Of a stretch of DNA of 13,347 nucleotides, positions 5,269-13,154 are shown piece by piece (position 1 is the first letter of the stretch; each line of letters opens with the position of its first letter). The translations under genes and the position numbers were made by a program. Below the pieces are notes generated by a model. It had not been told where the DNA came from and searched no databases. It worked only from the letters and a program-made list of their open reading frames with translations. The stretch covers positions 1 through 13,347 of the forward strand of contig CBFGRU010000065.1 in NCBI GenBank assembly GCA_965651255.1, read 5' to 3'. Source of the DNA: CBFGRU01 sp965651255. GTDB taxonomy: Bacteria; Planctomycetota; Phycisphaerae; Phycisphaerales; SM1A02.

Positions 5269-6963
5269 TTATGCCCCCGCGCCGTCATCCTTCGCGGATG
5301 ATGGCTTGGCGCCCTTCTCATTCCGCGCGACCGCGCGGCGTTCCGGGGGTTTGGGTTCGACCGTTTCGCGGTCGCTCACCTTGCCGAGCACGGTGGGCAG
5401 TTCGATGCCCGCCTGGTGCGCGAGTTCGTGCATCGCGGGGAGCGAGCCGATCAGACTCGACAGGAAGTTCGCCGTCGAGCCGCCCCCGCCCCCGCCCCCG
5501 GAGGCCGCCCCATTGCGCGAAGCGCCGTGGCCCGAATCCCAGACCGTGATCTTGTCGATCTTGAGGTTCTGGATCGCCTTCACCTGTTCGCTCACGAGCT
5601 GCGGCAACTGCTCGATCATCAGCAGCGTCGGCGCGATCTGCGGGTTCTCCGCGCACGCTTCGACGAGTTTGCGGTAGCCATCCGCTTTCGCTTCGAGCAC
5701 CTTGCGCGTGCCTTCGGCCTCGGCTTCGTAGCGCATGAGGATCGCATCCGCCTCGCCGCGCGCTTCGCGACGCCGCTTCTCGGCTTCGGCTTCCGCGGCG
5801 ATCTCGATGCGCTTCTTCTCGATTTCCTGCGGCGCGAGTTCTTCCTTTGAGAGACGCGCGAGTTCCTTCTCGCGCTCGGCGATGAGAATCGCTTCGAGCG
5901 ACTTGGCGGCCGCGACATCGGATCGACGCTTGGCCTCGGCGCGGATCTCGGCGAGTTTCGCGTTCGAGTCGGCGATGGTCGCGTTCGAGGTGTTTTCACC
6001 ATCGACGGCCTGGGCTTCGGCGGCAGCGACCTGAATGCGCTGCTCCTGCTCAGCGCGCTTCTTCGCGGCGATGGTTTCGGCATTGCGCTCGGCGATCGCG
6101 ATTTCCTGGTCGCGACGGGATTGCGCTTCGCCCGTGACGGCCTGCGCTTCGAGCGCGGCGAGCGCGACACGCTGCTTGCGCTCGGCTTCCTTCTCACCCT
6201 CAACGCCCATCGCGCGTTCGCGGGCGACGTTGACGGTCTGCTCGCGCACGGCGATTGCTTCGCCGGTGGCGCCATCGCGCTGCTGCTCGGCGACTTCGAC
6301 CTTGGCGCGGTTGATCGCTTCGGCGGCGGCACGCTGGCCGATCGCGCGGATGTAGCCCGATTCATCGGTGATGTCGCGGATGTTGACGTTGATGAGTTCG
6401 AGGCCGACCTTGTTGACTTCCTGGGCGACGTTCTCGTTGATGAGCGACATGAACTTTTCGCGATCCTTGTTGATCTCTTCGATCGAGAGGGTCGCGATGA
6501 CCAGGCGCAACTGGCCGAGGATGATGTCCTGCGCCTGATCGCGAATCTTGCGCTCATCGAGCATGAGGAGACGCTCAGCGGCATTGTTCATGAGGACGGG
6601 ATCGGTGGACACGCCGACGGTGAACGTGGATGGCACGTTGACGCGGATGTTGTTGAGCGAGAGGGCGCCTTCGAGGGGAATGTCGATGACGAGCGGATCG
6701 AGCGAGAGGTAGGCGTAGTCCTGAATGAGCGGCCAGACGAAGGTGCCGCCGCCGTGCAGGCAGCGCGCGGCCTTGTTGGTGCCGACGCGGCCGTAGATGA
6801 CGAGCACGCGGTTCGACGGGCAGCGCTTGTAGCGTTTGACGACAAGGGCAACAAAGAAGAGCAGGACCAAGAGCGCTGCGCCGAGCAGCCCCAGCCAGAA
6901 GAGCGGGTTCGCAGCGATGGAAGGATTCGATGCAATGAGGTGTTGTGCCTGGATGGTGAGCAT
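5269..6963 (-). CDS. Flotillin-family SPFH membrane scaffold protein
   Basis: A 564-residue protein built like bacterial flotillins (FloT/YuaG/YqiK). The ATG at 6963 has AGGA 6 bases upstream; a TTG further up (7002) is less likely. A single membrane helix is at residues 21-42, after a short N-terminus. The SPFH/band-7 domain spans roughly 45-210, with VIYGRVG, GGGTFVWPLIQDYAYLSLDP and VGLELINVNIRDITDESGYI. Residues 215-465 are a long alanine/glutamate-rich coiled coil with the EA repeats typical of flotillins (AEAEAEKRRREARGEADA), ending in NLKIDKITVWDSG (467-478). The tail has a run of glycines (489-495), a hydrophobic patch and a charged, probably disordered end. Such proteins oligomerise under the cytoplasmic face and organise membrane microdomains. 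It is downstream of and co-directional with the NfeD-like gene (45 bases apart), the classic pairing. Confidence 0.93.
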   Translation of the reverse strand: MLTIQAQHLIASNPSIAANPLFWLGLLGAALLVLLFFVALVVKRYKRCPSNRVLVIYGRVGTNKAARCLHGGGTFVWPLIQDYAYLSLDPLVIDIPLEGALSLNNIRVNVPSTFTVGVSTDPVLMNNAAERLLMLDERKIRDQAQDIILGQLRLVIATLSIEEINKDREKFMSLINENVAQEVNKVGLELINVNIRDITDESGYIRAIGQRAAAEAINRAKVEVAEQQRDGATGEAIAVREQTVNVARERAMGVEGEKEAERKQRVALAALEAQAVTGEAQSRRDQEIAIAERNAETIAAKKRAEQEQRIQVAAAEAQAVDGENTSNATIADSNAKLAEIRAEAKRRSDVAAAKSLEAILIAEREKELARLSKEELAPQEIEKKRIEIAAEAEAEKRRREARGEADAILMRYEAEAEGTRKVLEAKADGYRKLVEACAENPQIAPTLLMIEQLPQLVSEQVKAIQNLKIDKITVWDSGHGASRNGAASGGGGGGGSTANFLSSLIGSLPAMHELAHQAGIELPTVLGKVSDRETVEPKPPERRAVARNEKGAKPSSAKDDGAGA

Positions 6964-7008
6964 GACCTGTCCTCTCAATTCGCGTGATTCAATGAATGGC
7001 AACCACGG

Positions 7009-7572
7009 TTACACCGGAATGACGGTGACGGTGTTGTCATCGTTTACTCGTGTCACGCGAACGCGCGACTTGGTGGGGAGTTCGATTCCTTCGGTGACGG
7101 CATTGACCATGCGTTGTCGATTGCCAATGACGAGGCGGACCTGTCCGGTACCTTTGCGTTCGCCGGGAATGCCGATGTACACCTCTCCGGTCGCGCCGTC
7201 CATGTGCGCGAGCGGCACATTGCCGCTTTGCTGGAGTGAGTGAATGCCGCGCATGAGCATGATGATCAGCCAGACCATACCCACGCCGGCGACCACGCCG
7301 ATCGCGAGTGAGCCGGTGAGGTCCCACCCCGCGCCGCGCAGTCCGCCGAGTCCGCCCCAGCCGAAGCCCATGGCAAAGGCGGTGACACCCTGAATCGACA
7401 GGATTTTGAATGACTCCGTGGAATCACTGTGATCAACATCGAGATCCATCTCTGCATCGCCGCCATCAGCGCCGGAGAACATGAGGACGAGGCGGATGAC
7501 AAAGAATGCTGTTCCGAGCAGGGCTGGAATCGTGAACCAGGAAGCAGGATGGGCAAAGAAAAGGTCATACAT
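7009..7572 (-). CDS. NfeD-like membrane protein with C-terminal OB fold (flotillin partner)
   Basis: A 187-residue protein. The ATG at 7572 is chosen because GGAGG lies 8 bases upstream; the GTG at 7587 is in frame but lacks a site. Hydrophobic segments lie at about residues 12-32, 58-78 (glycine-rich) and 86-108, separated by an acidic loop (40-52, with EMDLDVDHSD). The C-terminal part (125-187) begins DGATGEVYIGIPGERKGTGQ and ends SRVRVTRVNDDNTVTVIPV, the beta-barrel pattern of the NfeD OB-fold domain in YuaF/YqiJ-type proteins. It lacks the ClpP-like protease part of long NfeD1b proteins. Family knowledge: short NfeD proteins are nearly always encoded next to a flotillin or stomatin and act with it at the membrane. 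It is the first gene of the operon; a weak -10 candidate CATAAT lies at 7616-7621 upstream. Confidence 0.88.
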   Translation of the reverse strand: MYDLFFAHPASWFTIPALLGTAFFVIRLVLMFSGADGGDAEMDLDVDHSDSTESFKILSIQGVTAFAMGFGWGGLGGLRGAGWDLTGSLAIGVVAGVGMVWLIIMLMRGIHSLQQSGNVPLAHMDGATGEVYIGIPGERKGTGQVRLVIGNRQRMVNAVTEGIELPTKSRVRVTRVNDDNTVTVIPV

Positions 7573-7631
7573 TGAAGCATCCTCCACGAGGTGAGCGCGG
7601 ACTCACCCGCATGTCATTATGCCGGAAGTCT

Positions 7632-7643
7632 GGCAAGTTTGCC
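7632..7643. promoter_or_regulatory. Small palindrome upstream of the NfeD gene (possible operator)
   Basis: GGCAAGTTTGCC is an interrupted palindrome (GGCAA, 2 bases, TTGCC) located 60-71 bases upstream of the NfeD start and just upstream of the -10-like CATAAT at 7616-7621. The -35 region expected there does not match TTGACA, as would fit an activator-dependent promoter. This is a weak inference from position and symmetry only. Confidence 0.2.
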
Positions 7644-7671
7644 TGTCCGATTCGCCGCGCGATTGGACCCG

Positions 7672-8493
7672 TCACGGGTGGGGGGTGTTGCGTGGGAACT
7701 CGTTGGCCCGTTCGACAAGCCACTTGCGAAGGAAGTTGGTCTGCCGATCCTTGGCATCGGCGGACATTCTTCCGAATCCGATGTGCTCAGCGGGCGCGCC
7801 GGTCTGGTCGTACACGACGAAATCGACCAGGTCGGGATTCTCGTATCGCTGCCGGAGCGCGTGGATGAATGATGCCTGGCCCTCGAATCGAATCCATTCA
7901 TCCAGTCGTGAGTGCAGTGCCAGGAGCGGGATTTCCTGCCAGGATGCAAGGTTTCGGATCGGCTCGTAGGGATGAATGATGGCGGGGGACTGATTTCGAA
8001 ACATGTCACGATCGAGTTGCTCGGTCCATGAACCCGTTGTTGCTTCAACCGCTGCGCAGCAGAAGCGGTGCGGCTTGCTCAGTCGCACGAGGGTGGCCAT
8101 GCCGCCGAGACTCATTCCGCCGATCCCCATGCGGGACATGTCGAACTCTTCACGTTCCGCGAGTGCAGTAAGGAGTGGATCAATCTCGCCGACCGTTTGC
8201 AGCAGGACGTCCCATGCAGCCGAGGGCGTCTGGAGTTCTTCAGAGAATCGCTCGCCATGACCGGGGAGATCAACCGCACAGGCGCCGATTCCGGCGCGCA
8301 TCCAGCGAAGGTAGCGGCCGGGGTCCAATTCCTTGTTGACGGTTCGACCATGAAACCAGAGAACAATCGGCGGCTTGGTGGCCCGCGACCGATCCGGATG
8401 TACGAGGAGAACAGGAATCTCGTGTTCGGTCAGCCGCAGGACGCTCGCGTGTGTGCGCAGCGATGCGGGGAGTTGATTGAATGGTTGAGGCAT
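7672..8493 (-). CDS. Alpha/beta-hydrolase family esterase/peptidase-like protein
   Basis: A 273-residue protein from the ATG at 8493; an in-frame GTG at 8514 would overlap the divergent rsmD region. The fold is seen from PPIVLWFHGRTVNKE (41-55, oxyanion HG at 48-49), AVDLPGHGERF (73-83), the nucleophile elbow GGMSLGG with S128, D198 in LHSRLDEW and H237 in GAPAEHIGF. The catalytic triad is complete, and the arrangement resembles the dienelactone hydrolase/prolyl oligopeptidase-like branch. There is no signal peptide, so it is likely cytoplasmic. The substrate cannot be told from sequence. It is a single gene, 99 bases upstream of the NfeD gene on the same strand, and could read through into that operon. 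Confidence 0.88.
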   Translation of the reverse strand: MPQPFNQLPASLRTHASVLRLTEHEIPVLLVHPDRSRATKPPIVLWFHGRTVNKELDPGRYLRWMRAGIGACAVDLPGHGERFSEELQTPSAAWDVLLQTVGEIDPLLTALAEREEFDMSRMGIGGMSLGGMATLVRLSKPHRFCCAAVEATTGSWTEQLDRDMFRNQSPAIIHPYEPIRNLASWQEIPLLALHSRLDEWIRFEGQASFIHALRQRYENPDLVDFVVYDQTGAPAEHIGFGRMSADAKDRQTNFLRKWLVERANEFPRNTPHP

Positions 8494-8535
8494 GCGGCCG
8501 ATCTTAGCCCACACATGGTCGCTACACTGACCGAT

Positions 8536-9249
8536 ATGACTGTGCGCATCATTGGCGGTGAGTTTCGCTCGCGATCATTACAAACGCCCGTTGGAGCTGA
8601 GACGACTCGGCCGATGGCAGCGCGCGTCAAGGAGTCGATCTTCAATCTGCTGCGCGGCTGGTTTGAAGGCGCAAACGTGCTTGATCTGTTTGCCGGTGTT
8701 GGCACCATGGGGCTCGAAGCAGTCAGTCGAGGCGCGAGTCGAGTCGTTATGGTCGAGCAGAATCGCAAGATTCATGACTTGCTTCGCGCAAACATCGAGT
8801 CGCTCGGCTGTTCCGATCGGGCGACCGCGCACCTCGGTGATGCGCTCTCACCATCGGTTCTGTATGCCGCACCGAAGCCGGTGGATGTGCTCTTTATCGA
8901 TCCGCCGTACAACCTGATGCGAACCAAAGTCTCACGTGAGCGCGTGCTGCAGCAGGTACGGCTCGCCCGCGCAATCCTTCGGGAGAGGTCGTTCGTCGTG
9001 CTGCGAGTTCCCCTTCAGGAAGATGAGATTCAATCCGAAGGTGAGCTGACAATACCGGGATTCGACGGGCCGGAGATTCATCGATATGGTCGAGACATGC
9101 TCGTCTGTCTGTACATGCCATCGCATGCGGAAGAGTCGGGAGGCGAGATCGCCCAGCATGACTCAAGGGAAGATGCGGCAACTGATAGCCAGAGTGCAGT
9201 TCATGGCAGCAACGACGTGACCCGAACTACGGAGGCAACCAGCGAATGA
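8536..9249 (+). CDS. rsmD: 16S rRNA (guanine966-N2)-methyltransferase RsmD
   Basis: A 237-residue SAM-dependent methyltransferase that modifies G966 of 16S rRNA in the 30S subunit. The N-terminus MTVRIIGGEFRSRSL matches the normal RsmD start, so ATG 8536 is chosen; the frame is open much further upstream but only opposite the hydrolase gene. TRPMAARVKESIFNLL (24-39) is the family signature. The SAM loop DLFAGVGTMGLEA is at 50-62 and the catalytic motif DPPY at 122-125. Homology ends near residue 195. The last 40 or so residues are an acidic, serine-rich tail not usual for the family (about 185-200 aa). There is no Shine-Dalgarno; TACACT at 8523-8528 lies 7 bases before the ATG, so a leaderless transcript is possible. 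The stop overlaps the next start (ATGA). Confidence 0.92.
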   Translation: MTVRIIGGEFRSRSLQTPVGAETTRPMAARVKESIFNLLRGWFEGANVLDLFAGVGTMGLEAVSRGASRVVMVEQNRKIHDLLRANIESLGCSDRATAHLGDALSPSVLYAAPKPVDVLFIDPPYNLMRTKVSRERVLQQVRLARAILRERSFVVLRVPLQEDEIQSEGELTIPGFDGPEIHRYGRDMLVCLYMPSHAEESGGEIAQHDSREDAATDSQSAVHGSNDVTRTTEATSE

Positions 9250-10211
9250 CGATTCCAACGGCACTATCGGTCGAGCGGCGCCCGTTTGGGTCCACAGGCC
9301 TGTTGGTCTCGCCGCTCGGCTTTGGCGGCGCGCCAATCGGTGTTCTTGCCAGTGAAGTTGATGCGGTGAAATGCATCCTAAGTGATTTGCTTGATGCGGG
9401 AATGAATCTCATCGATACGGCTGCGTGCTATCACGGGTCTGAGGACCTGATCGGCCAGTCTGTCTCCGCCCGTCGTGATGAGTTCATTCTGGTGACGAAG
9501 TGCGGCCACAATGTCGCGAAAGACGGCCGGCCGGATTTCTCGGCGGAGGTCATCTCCGAGTCGATCGATCGATCACTCAAGCGATTGCGCACCGACCATC
9601 TTGACGTCATCCTGCTGCATTCGTGTGATCTCACCACGCTGAAGAGTGGTGAGGCCATCGCCGCGGTGGTGGAAGCAAGAGACAAAGGAAAGGTACGATT
9701 CATCGGCTATTCGGGCGACAATGATGCTGCGGCATGGGCAGTCCAGCAGCCGGAGATTTCCGTACTCCAGACGTCGGTCAGCGTGTGCGATCAGCGAAAC
9801 ATCGAGGCCGTTCTGCCACTGGCTTTCGAGCACGAAGTCGCGGTGATGGCCAAGCGCCCCGTTGCCAACGGTGCGTGGCGACCGCTGACGGAACAGTACG
9901 AGAAGTACCAGAACTACACCCGCCCGTATCGTGAACGGTTTGAGCAGATGGGATTGTCTGCCTTGGACATTACCGACACCGGCATTGACTTCACAAACGA
10001 CTCGAATGCGGCGTGGTGTGAATTGTTCTTGCGGTTCACATTGAGCCAGAGCAGTGTTGGTACGGCCATTGTCGGGACTACCAAGCGTCGCCATGTTCAG
10101 GAAAACATCACTGCGGTCAACCGTGGTCCGCTGTCGCAGGCCGTTGTGGAGCGGCTGCGCCATGCCTTTCGGGAGGCGGAGAATTCCGATACATGGGAAG
10201 GACTCACCTGA
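9246..10211 (+). CDS. Aldo/keto reductase family oxidoreductase
   Basis: A 321-residue member of the AKR superfamily, NAD(P)H-dependent reductases of aldehydes and ketones with a TIM-barrel fold. The N-terminus RRPFGSTGLLVSPLGFGGAPIG (from residue 11) is typical. The catalytic tetrad is visible: D57 and Y62 in NLIDTAACYHGSED, K85 in LVTKCG and H125 in DVILLHSCD. IGYSGDN (about 183-189) and the C-terminal GTAIVGTTKRRHVQENI match the cofactor-binding segment. The ATG overlaps the rsmD stop by four bases (ATGA, 9246-9249), and GGAGG sits 10 bases upstream, so the two are translationally coupled. The substrate is unknown. The first residues (MTIPTALSVE) are extra relative to the core. It appears intact. 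Confidence 0.9.
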   Translation: MTIPTALSVERRPFGSTGLLVSPLGFGGAPIGVLASEVDAVKCILSDLLDAGMNLIDTAACYHGSEDLIGQSVSARRDEFILVTKCGHNVAKDGRPDFSAEVISESIDRSLKRLRTDHLDVILLHSCDLTTLKSGEAIAAVVEARDKGKVRFIGYSGDNDAAAWAVQQPEISVLQTSVSVCDQRNIEAVLPLAFEHEVAVMAKRPVANGAWRPLTEQYEKYQNYTRPYRERFEQMGLSALDITDTGIDFTNDSNAAWCELFLRFTLSQSSVGTAIVGTTKRRHVQENITAVNRGPLSQAVVERLRHAFREAENSDTWEGLT

Positions 10212-10296
10212 CAGCAGCCGGAATGACGGGCGAATGTCGTGATTTCAGGTCGACTCTGAGTTGATCAACGTTTGAACTGATCTGGTACGACTGCGC

Positions 10297-10326
10297 AAGA
10301 AAACGCCGGCCCAAAGCGGGCCGGCG
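10297..10326 (-). terminator. Strong terminator hairpin between convergent genes
   Basis: CGCCGGCCC (10304-10312) pairs perfectly with GGGCCGGCG (10318-10326) around a 5-base loop. On the minus strand the stem is followed directly by TTTTCTT (10303-10297), giving a textbook intrinsic terminator for the gene ending at 10363. On the plus strand it lies 93 bases after the aldo/keto reductase stop with only a weak T tail, so it may also slow that transcript. Confidence 0.85.
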
Positions 10327-10362
10327 GTGGTTCATTCGAAGGTAAGCCAGACGTCGGTTGGC

Positions 10363-11643
10363 TCAGCGACCACGACGCATGTCTGAGAGCGCCTTCTTCA
10401 TATCGCGGATCATGCGCTCCAACTCTTCGATCGGTGGCACACCGACTTCATACCGCGCGACGTTCGGTGCACGACGCGACCACATGATGAGCTGCTCCAC
10501 GAGATCAATCATGCGGCCGATCTTCTCTTCCGGGCTGGCCGCTGCGGAACCCTGAACAATCTGGAAGCGTCCAAAGATACGGGGAATCTCAACTTTGGCG
10601 CGGCTGACCGTCTGGTTCCACTCTTCGTACGCATCATATCCGGCGCGACTCATTTCATTCCACTCACCAAGGTCGAGGAACTGTGCCAACTGTTCCTTCG
10701 TATCGGCCACGCCATCGGCAAAGCCGGAGTGGAATGCCTGCGACGATGAGAAACTGAGGTTTGAAATCTCATCGGAGAGTTTGAACTCGCCATCCAGGTT
10801 CTCGTACCAGGTCACCTTGCCGGTTTCCGGGTCCTTGTCGTACGACAGCAGCACCGGATGATGAATCATGGCTCGGGCGACCATGCCGGGACGACCACCG
10901 GCCTCCGCCCATTCCGACGCATCGCGGAGCCACTGTTCGAGGGCGGGCCCTTTCAATGACTGGCCGGTTCCGGCATTGAAACCGGTCATGGCCCCGAGGT
11001 TGCCCTCCGTCATGAAGTAGATTTCATCGCAGTGGAACGCAGTGGCTGCCGCCGCTGAGATCGCTTGCTTGATCCACGCCACGATTCGATGATTCTTCTT
11101 CAGTTCGATCAGCGTTTCGTGGATGTTGTACATCTCAATCATCAGGCCGCCGCCGGATTCGATTTCGAGCACGATGATCGGGCTGATACCCGTTTCGCGC
11201 TTGATCTTGTCGGCTTCAGCAGCAACGCGCTCGATCTCATCCTTGCGGAACTCGATCCCGACCGTTCCCTTCATCGGAAGCACGATGACGCCGGGCTTCG
11301 TCCGATTGATGCCGTTCTCAACAGTGCCCGAAGTTGTCGGCCGCGGTGAAGCACTGCCTGCGGGCCGCGGCTGGGTGGCATCACCCGAACCGTCTTTCTT
11401 CTCCGTGTCGGAGTCGGTTGCGACATCCTCGATGATCTTGGCTACATCACCGATCCAGAAGGTCTGCACCTGATCGAGCGATCCCATGATCACTCGAATC
11501 TGGACGTAATTCTCCGTTTTCTTCACGATCTCGCCGCTGAACTCGCGGCCATCTTTGAGAATCACCTTATCTGCCGCGAACGCCGATGCCGTCACGCCGA
11601 GCGTGAGGCAGGTCGAAAGCAGCATGCGGGTCAAGGTCTTCAT
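10363..11643 (-). CDS. Secreted ClpP/crotonase-like protease-fold protein, likely active (copy A)
   Basis: A 426-residue protein from the ATG at 11643, with GGAAGG 10 bases upstream; the frame is open further upstream but without a signal. A signal peptide (1-23, cleavage near AFA-AD) is followed by a small beta module, KVILKDGREFSGEIVKKTE (26-44) to about 73. An acidic/proline linker covers 75-115. The core (about 117-330) has the SppA/NfeD1b (ClpP-superfamily) order: VIVLPMKGTVG (119-129), IIVLEIESGGGLMIE (156-170) as the oxyanion loop, VAWIKQAISAAAATA (188-202) with S196 at the catalytic serine position, then DEIYFMTEGNLGAMTGF (206-222), and SFSSSQAFHSGFADGVADT in the place of the usual 'aeeA...GlaDgia' segment. 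The tail (330-426) is helical. It is a periplasmic or surface protein; protease activity is inferred. It is 73 bases downstream of its paralogue. Confidence 0.85.
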   Translation of the reverse strand: MKTLTRMLLSTCLTLGVTASAFAADKVILKDGREFSGEIVKKTENYVQIRVIMGSLDQVQTFWIGDVAKIIEDVATDSDTEKKDGSGDATQPRPAGSASPRPTTSGTVENGINRTKPGVIVLPMKGTVGIEFRKDEIERVAAEADKIKRETGISPIIVLEIESGGGLMIEMYNIHETLIELKKNHRIVAWIKQAISAAAATAFHCDEIYFMTEGNLGAMTGFNAGTGQSLKGPALEQWLRDASEWAEAGGRPGMVARAMIHHPVLLSYDKDPETGKVTWYENLDGEFKLSDEISNLSFSSSQAFHSGFADGVADTKEQLAQFLDLGEWNEMSRAGYDAYEEWNQTVSRAKVEIPRIFGRFQIVQGSAAASPEEKIGRMIDLVEQLIMWSRRAPNVARYEVGVPPIEELERMIRDMKKALSDMRRGR

Positions 11644-11716
11644 ATTCTTCAATCCTTCCTGACGTTTGATTCGTGTGCTCCCGGCTTGGGACGCATCGTT
11701 TCGTAGTGATGAGGAA

Positions 11717-13123
11717 TCAGCCGCCACCACCCGGGAGGCCTGGTCCGCCACCGCCGCCAGGGCCACCTCCACCGGTGTTGCGATTGCGTGTACGAAGTCC
11801 GCGGACGGTTTCTCGGATCTGCTCCACCATCAATTCGAGCTGAAGCTTTGACACGCCCCGACGTTCCCATTCCTTCTCGACGGCCTTGAACTGGTTCATG
11901 CGACCGATGATCTTCTCGAGGTTCTGCCGCGCCTTGCCCAGATACATGAGCGTCTGGTCGCCGGTCGCGTAGCTGCGGAAGAGGTTGTAGTCCTCCATCA
12001 ACTTCTCGGTATCGGCGAATGCCTTCCGCCAGCGGGTGATGTAGTCATCAATAATCCGCTCGCCTTTGCCCTTGATGACACGGAACTCTCTCATTCCCAT
12101 CAGGAACGCAAGATCCGCTTCGTTGTCAGCAATCTCCTGTGCGATGCGGAAGTCACGCGCTTCTTCAGCATTGAAACCGACGGTACGGTTCACGCTGTAG
12201 TCGAGCACATACTCGCCTTCGGCATTGAGGTGCCAGTCGACCTGGCGTCCACGGAACGTGCAGCTGAGGAACTTGTCCGGCACCATCATGGCTTCAGCCA
12301 GCTGGATACTGTGATTCCCTTCCTCAACAAAGCCCTTTGCCAAGCCCGTCCAGGCAGCGATCATCTTTGCCTTGACGTCGGAATCCTGCCATCCGGCTGC
12401 GACGCGATACACCTCATCAAGGCCGGTCAGATTCCCATCGCTCTTGATGTAGATCTCGTTCCAAGCGAGCGCGATCAGCGATGAAATGCCTTGCGAGTCT
12501 TCCACCCACATCACTTGGCGGAAATCAGGAAGTTCGTCTTTGAAAAGGTTGACCAGCGCAATGTAGTCTTCCATATCAAAGTAGGGGACCGTCTCGCGAT
12601 TGGAGGTGTCCCAGTGCTCAGAACTCTTTAGTTTGAGAACGATGACATCCGGCTTCTTCTCGCGGATGTCCTGGATGATCTCTTCGTACACCGGGTAGTA
12701 GATATCCGTACCCATCACGCCTCGGAGCGGCACAATGTACAGGCCGGGCAGCGACATGTCGGCCTGGGCTTCAATCTGCTCTCGTTCCGACATGCCCGAG
12801 GTTGAAGAACCAGAGTTTGCATCATCGGATGAGCCAGCACCTGCTTCTTCCTCACCGCCTTCGACTTCGACATCGCGCTGAATCGACGCGATGTCTGCCA
12901 CGCGATAGGTCATCTTGGTTCGCAGGTTCAGTTTTCGATCAACGACTTCAAAGACGATTTCAGTCGCAGTCTCGCTGATGATCTGGCCATGCAGGATTCG
13001 TCCATCCCGCATGTAAAGAACATCCTGCGTCGAGGTGAACGCCGATGCTGACAGCCCCAGCATGATCGCGGCGGTACCGGTCAACGCCAAGGTTCGGAGT
13101 GTCTGCCATCGATTCTTTCGCAT
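11717..13123 (-). CDS. Secreted ClpP/crotonase-like paralogue, catalytically degenerate (copy B)
   Basis: A 468-residue protein from the ATG at 13123, with AGAGG about 7 bases upstream; an in-frame start at 13222 would add a non-secretory leader. A signal peptide (1-29) is followed by the same beta module as copy A (VLYMRDGRILHGQIISETA, 35-53) and an acidic serine-rich linker (87-120). The core keeps the strand order GLYIVPLRGVMG (127-138) and VIVLKLKSSE (160-169), but the glycine-rich loop of copy A (ESGGG) is replaced by KSSEHWD. The serine helix reads VEDSQGISSLIALAWNEIYI, and ungapped alignment back from EIY puts glycine (G212) at the catalytic serine. Residues 345-445 are helical/coiled. 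The end is almost pure glycine and proline (451-468). It is probably a non-catalytic partner of copy A. It lies in the same operon, upstream. Confidence 0.85.
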   Translation of the reverse strand: MRKNRWQTLRTLALTGTAAIMLGLSASAFTSTQDVLYMRDGRILHGQIISETATEIVFEVVDRKLNLRTKMTYRVADIASIQRDVEVEGGEEEAGAGSSDDANSGSSTSGMSEREQIEAQADMSLPGLYIVPLRGVMGTDIYYPVYEEIIQDIREKKPDVIVLKLKSSEHWDTSNRETVPYFDMEDYIALVNLFKDELPDFRQVMWVEDSQGISSLIALAWNEIYIKSDGNLTGLDEVYRVAAGWQDSDVKAKMIAAWTGLAKGFVEEGNHSIQLAEAMMVPDKFLSCTFRGRQVDWHLNAEGEYVLDYSVNRTVGFNAEEARDFRIAQEIADNEADLAFLMGMREFRVIKGKGERIIDDYITRWRKAFADTEKLMEDYNLFRSYATGDQTLMYLGKARQNLEKIIGRMNQFKAVEKEWERRGVSKLQLELMVEQIRETVRGLRTRNRNTGGGGPGGGGGPGLPGGGG

Positions 13124-13154
13124 GATCGGGCCTCTTCTGAAGAATGCTGACTGG

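Noticed and set aside
5619..6584. A 321-codon minus-strand frame within flotillin in another phase
   Set aside because: Serine/arginine-rich out-of-frame translation of the same repeats; the in-frame product is a full flotillin.
6121..6987. A 288-codon plus-strand frame opposite flotillin
   Set aside because: Antisense shadow of the flotillin coiled coil and SPFH domain; its low-complexity aspartate/valine-rich translation has no motif.
7616..7621. CATAAT as a firm -10 promoter box for the NfeD operon
   Set aside because: No acceptable -35 hexamer at 16-18 bases; kept only as a weak remark under the NfeD gene and the nearby palindrome.
8068..8535. N-terminal extension of RsmD from an upstream ATG
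   Set aside because: The extra 156 residues are antisense to the alpha/beta hydrolase, and the RsmD family begins at the RIIGGEF segment.
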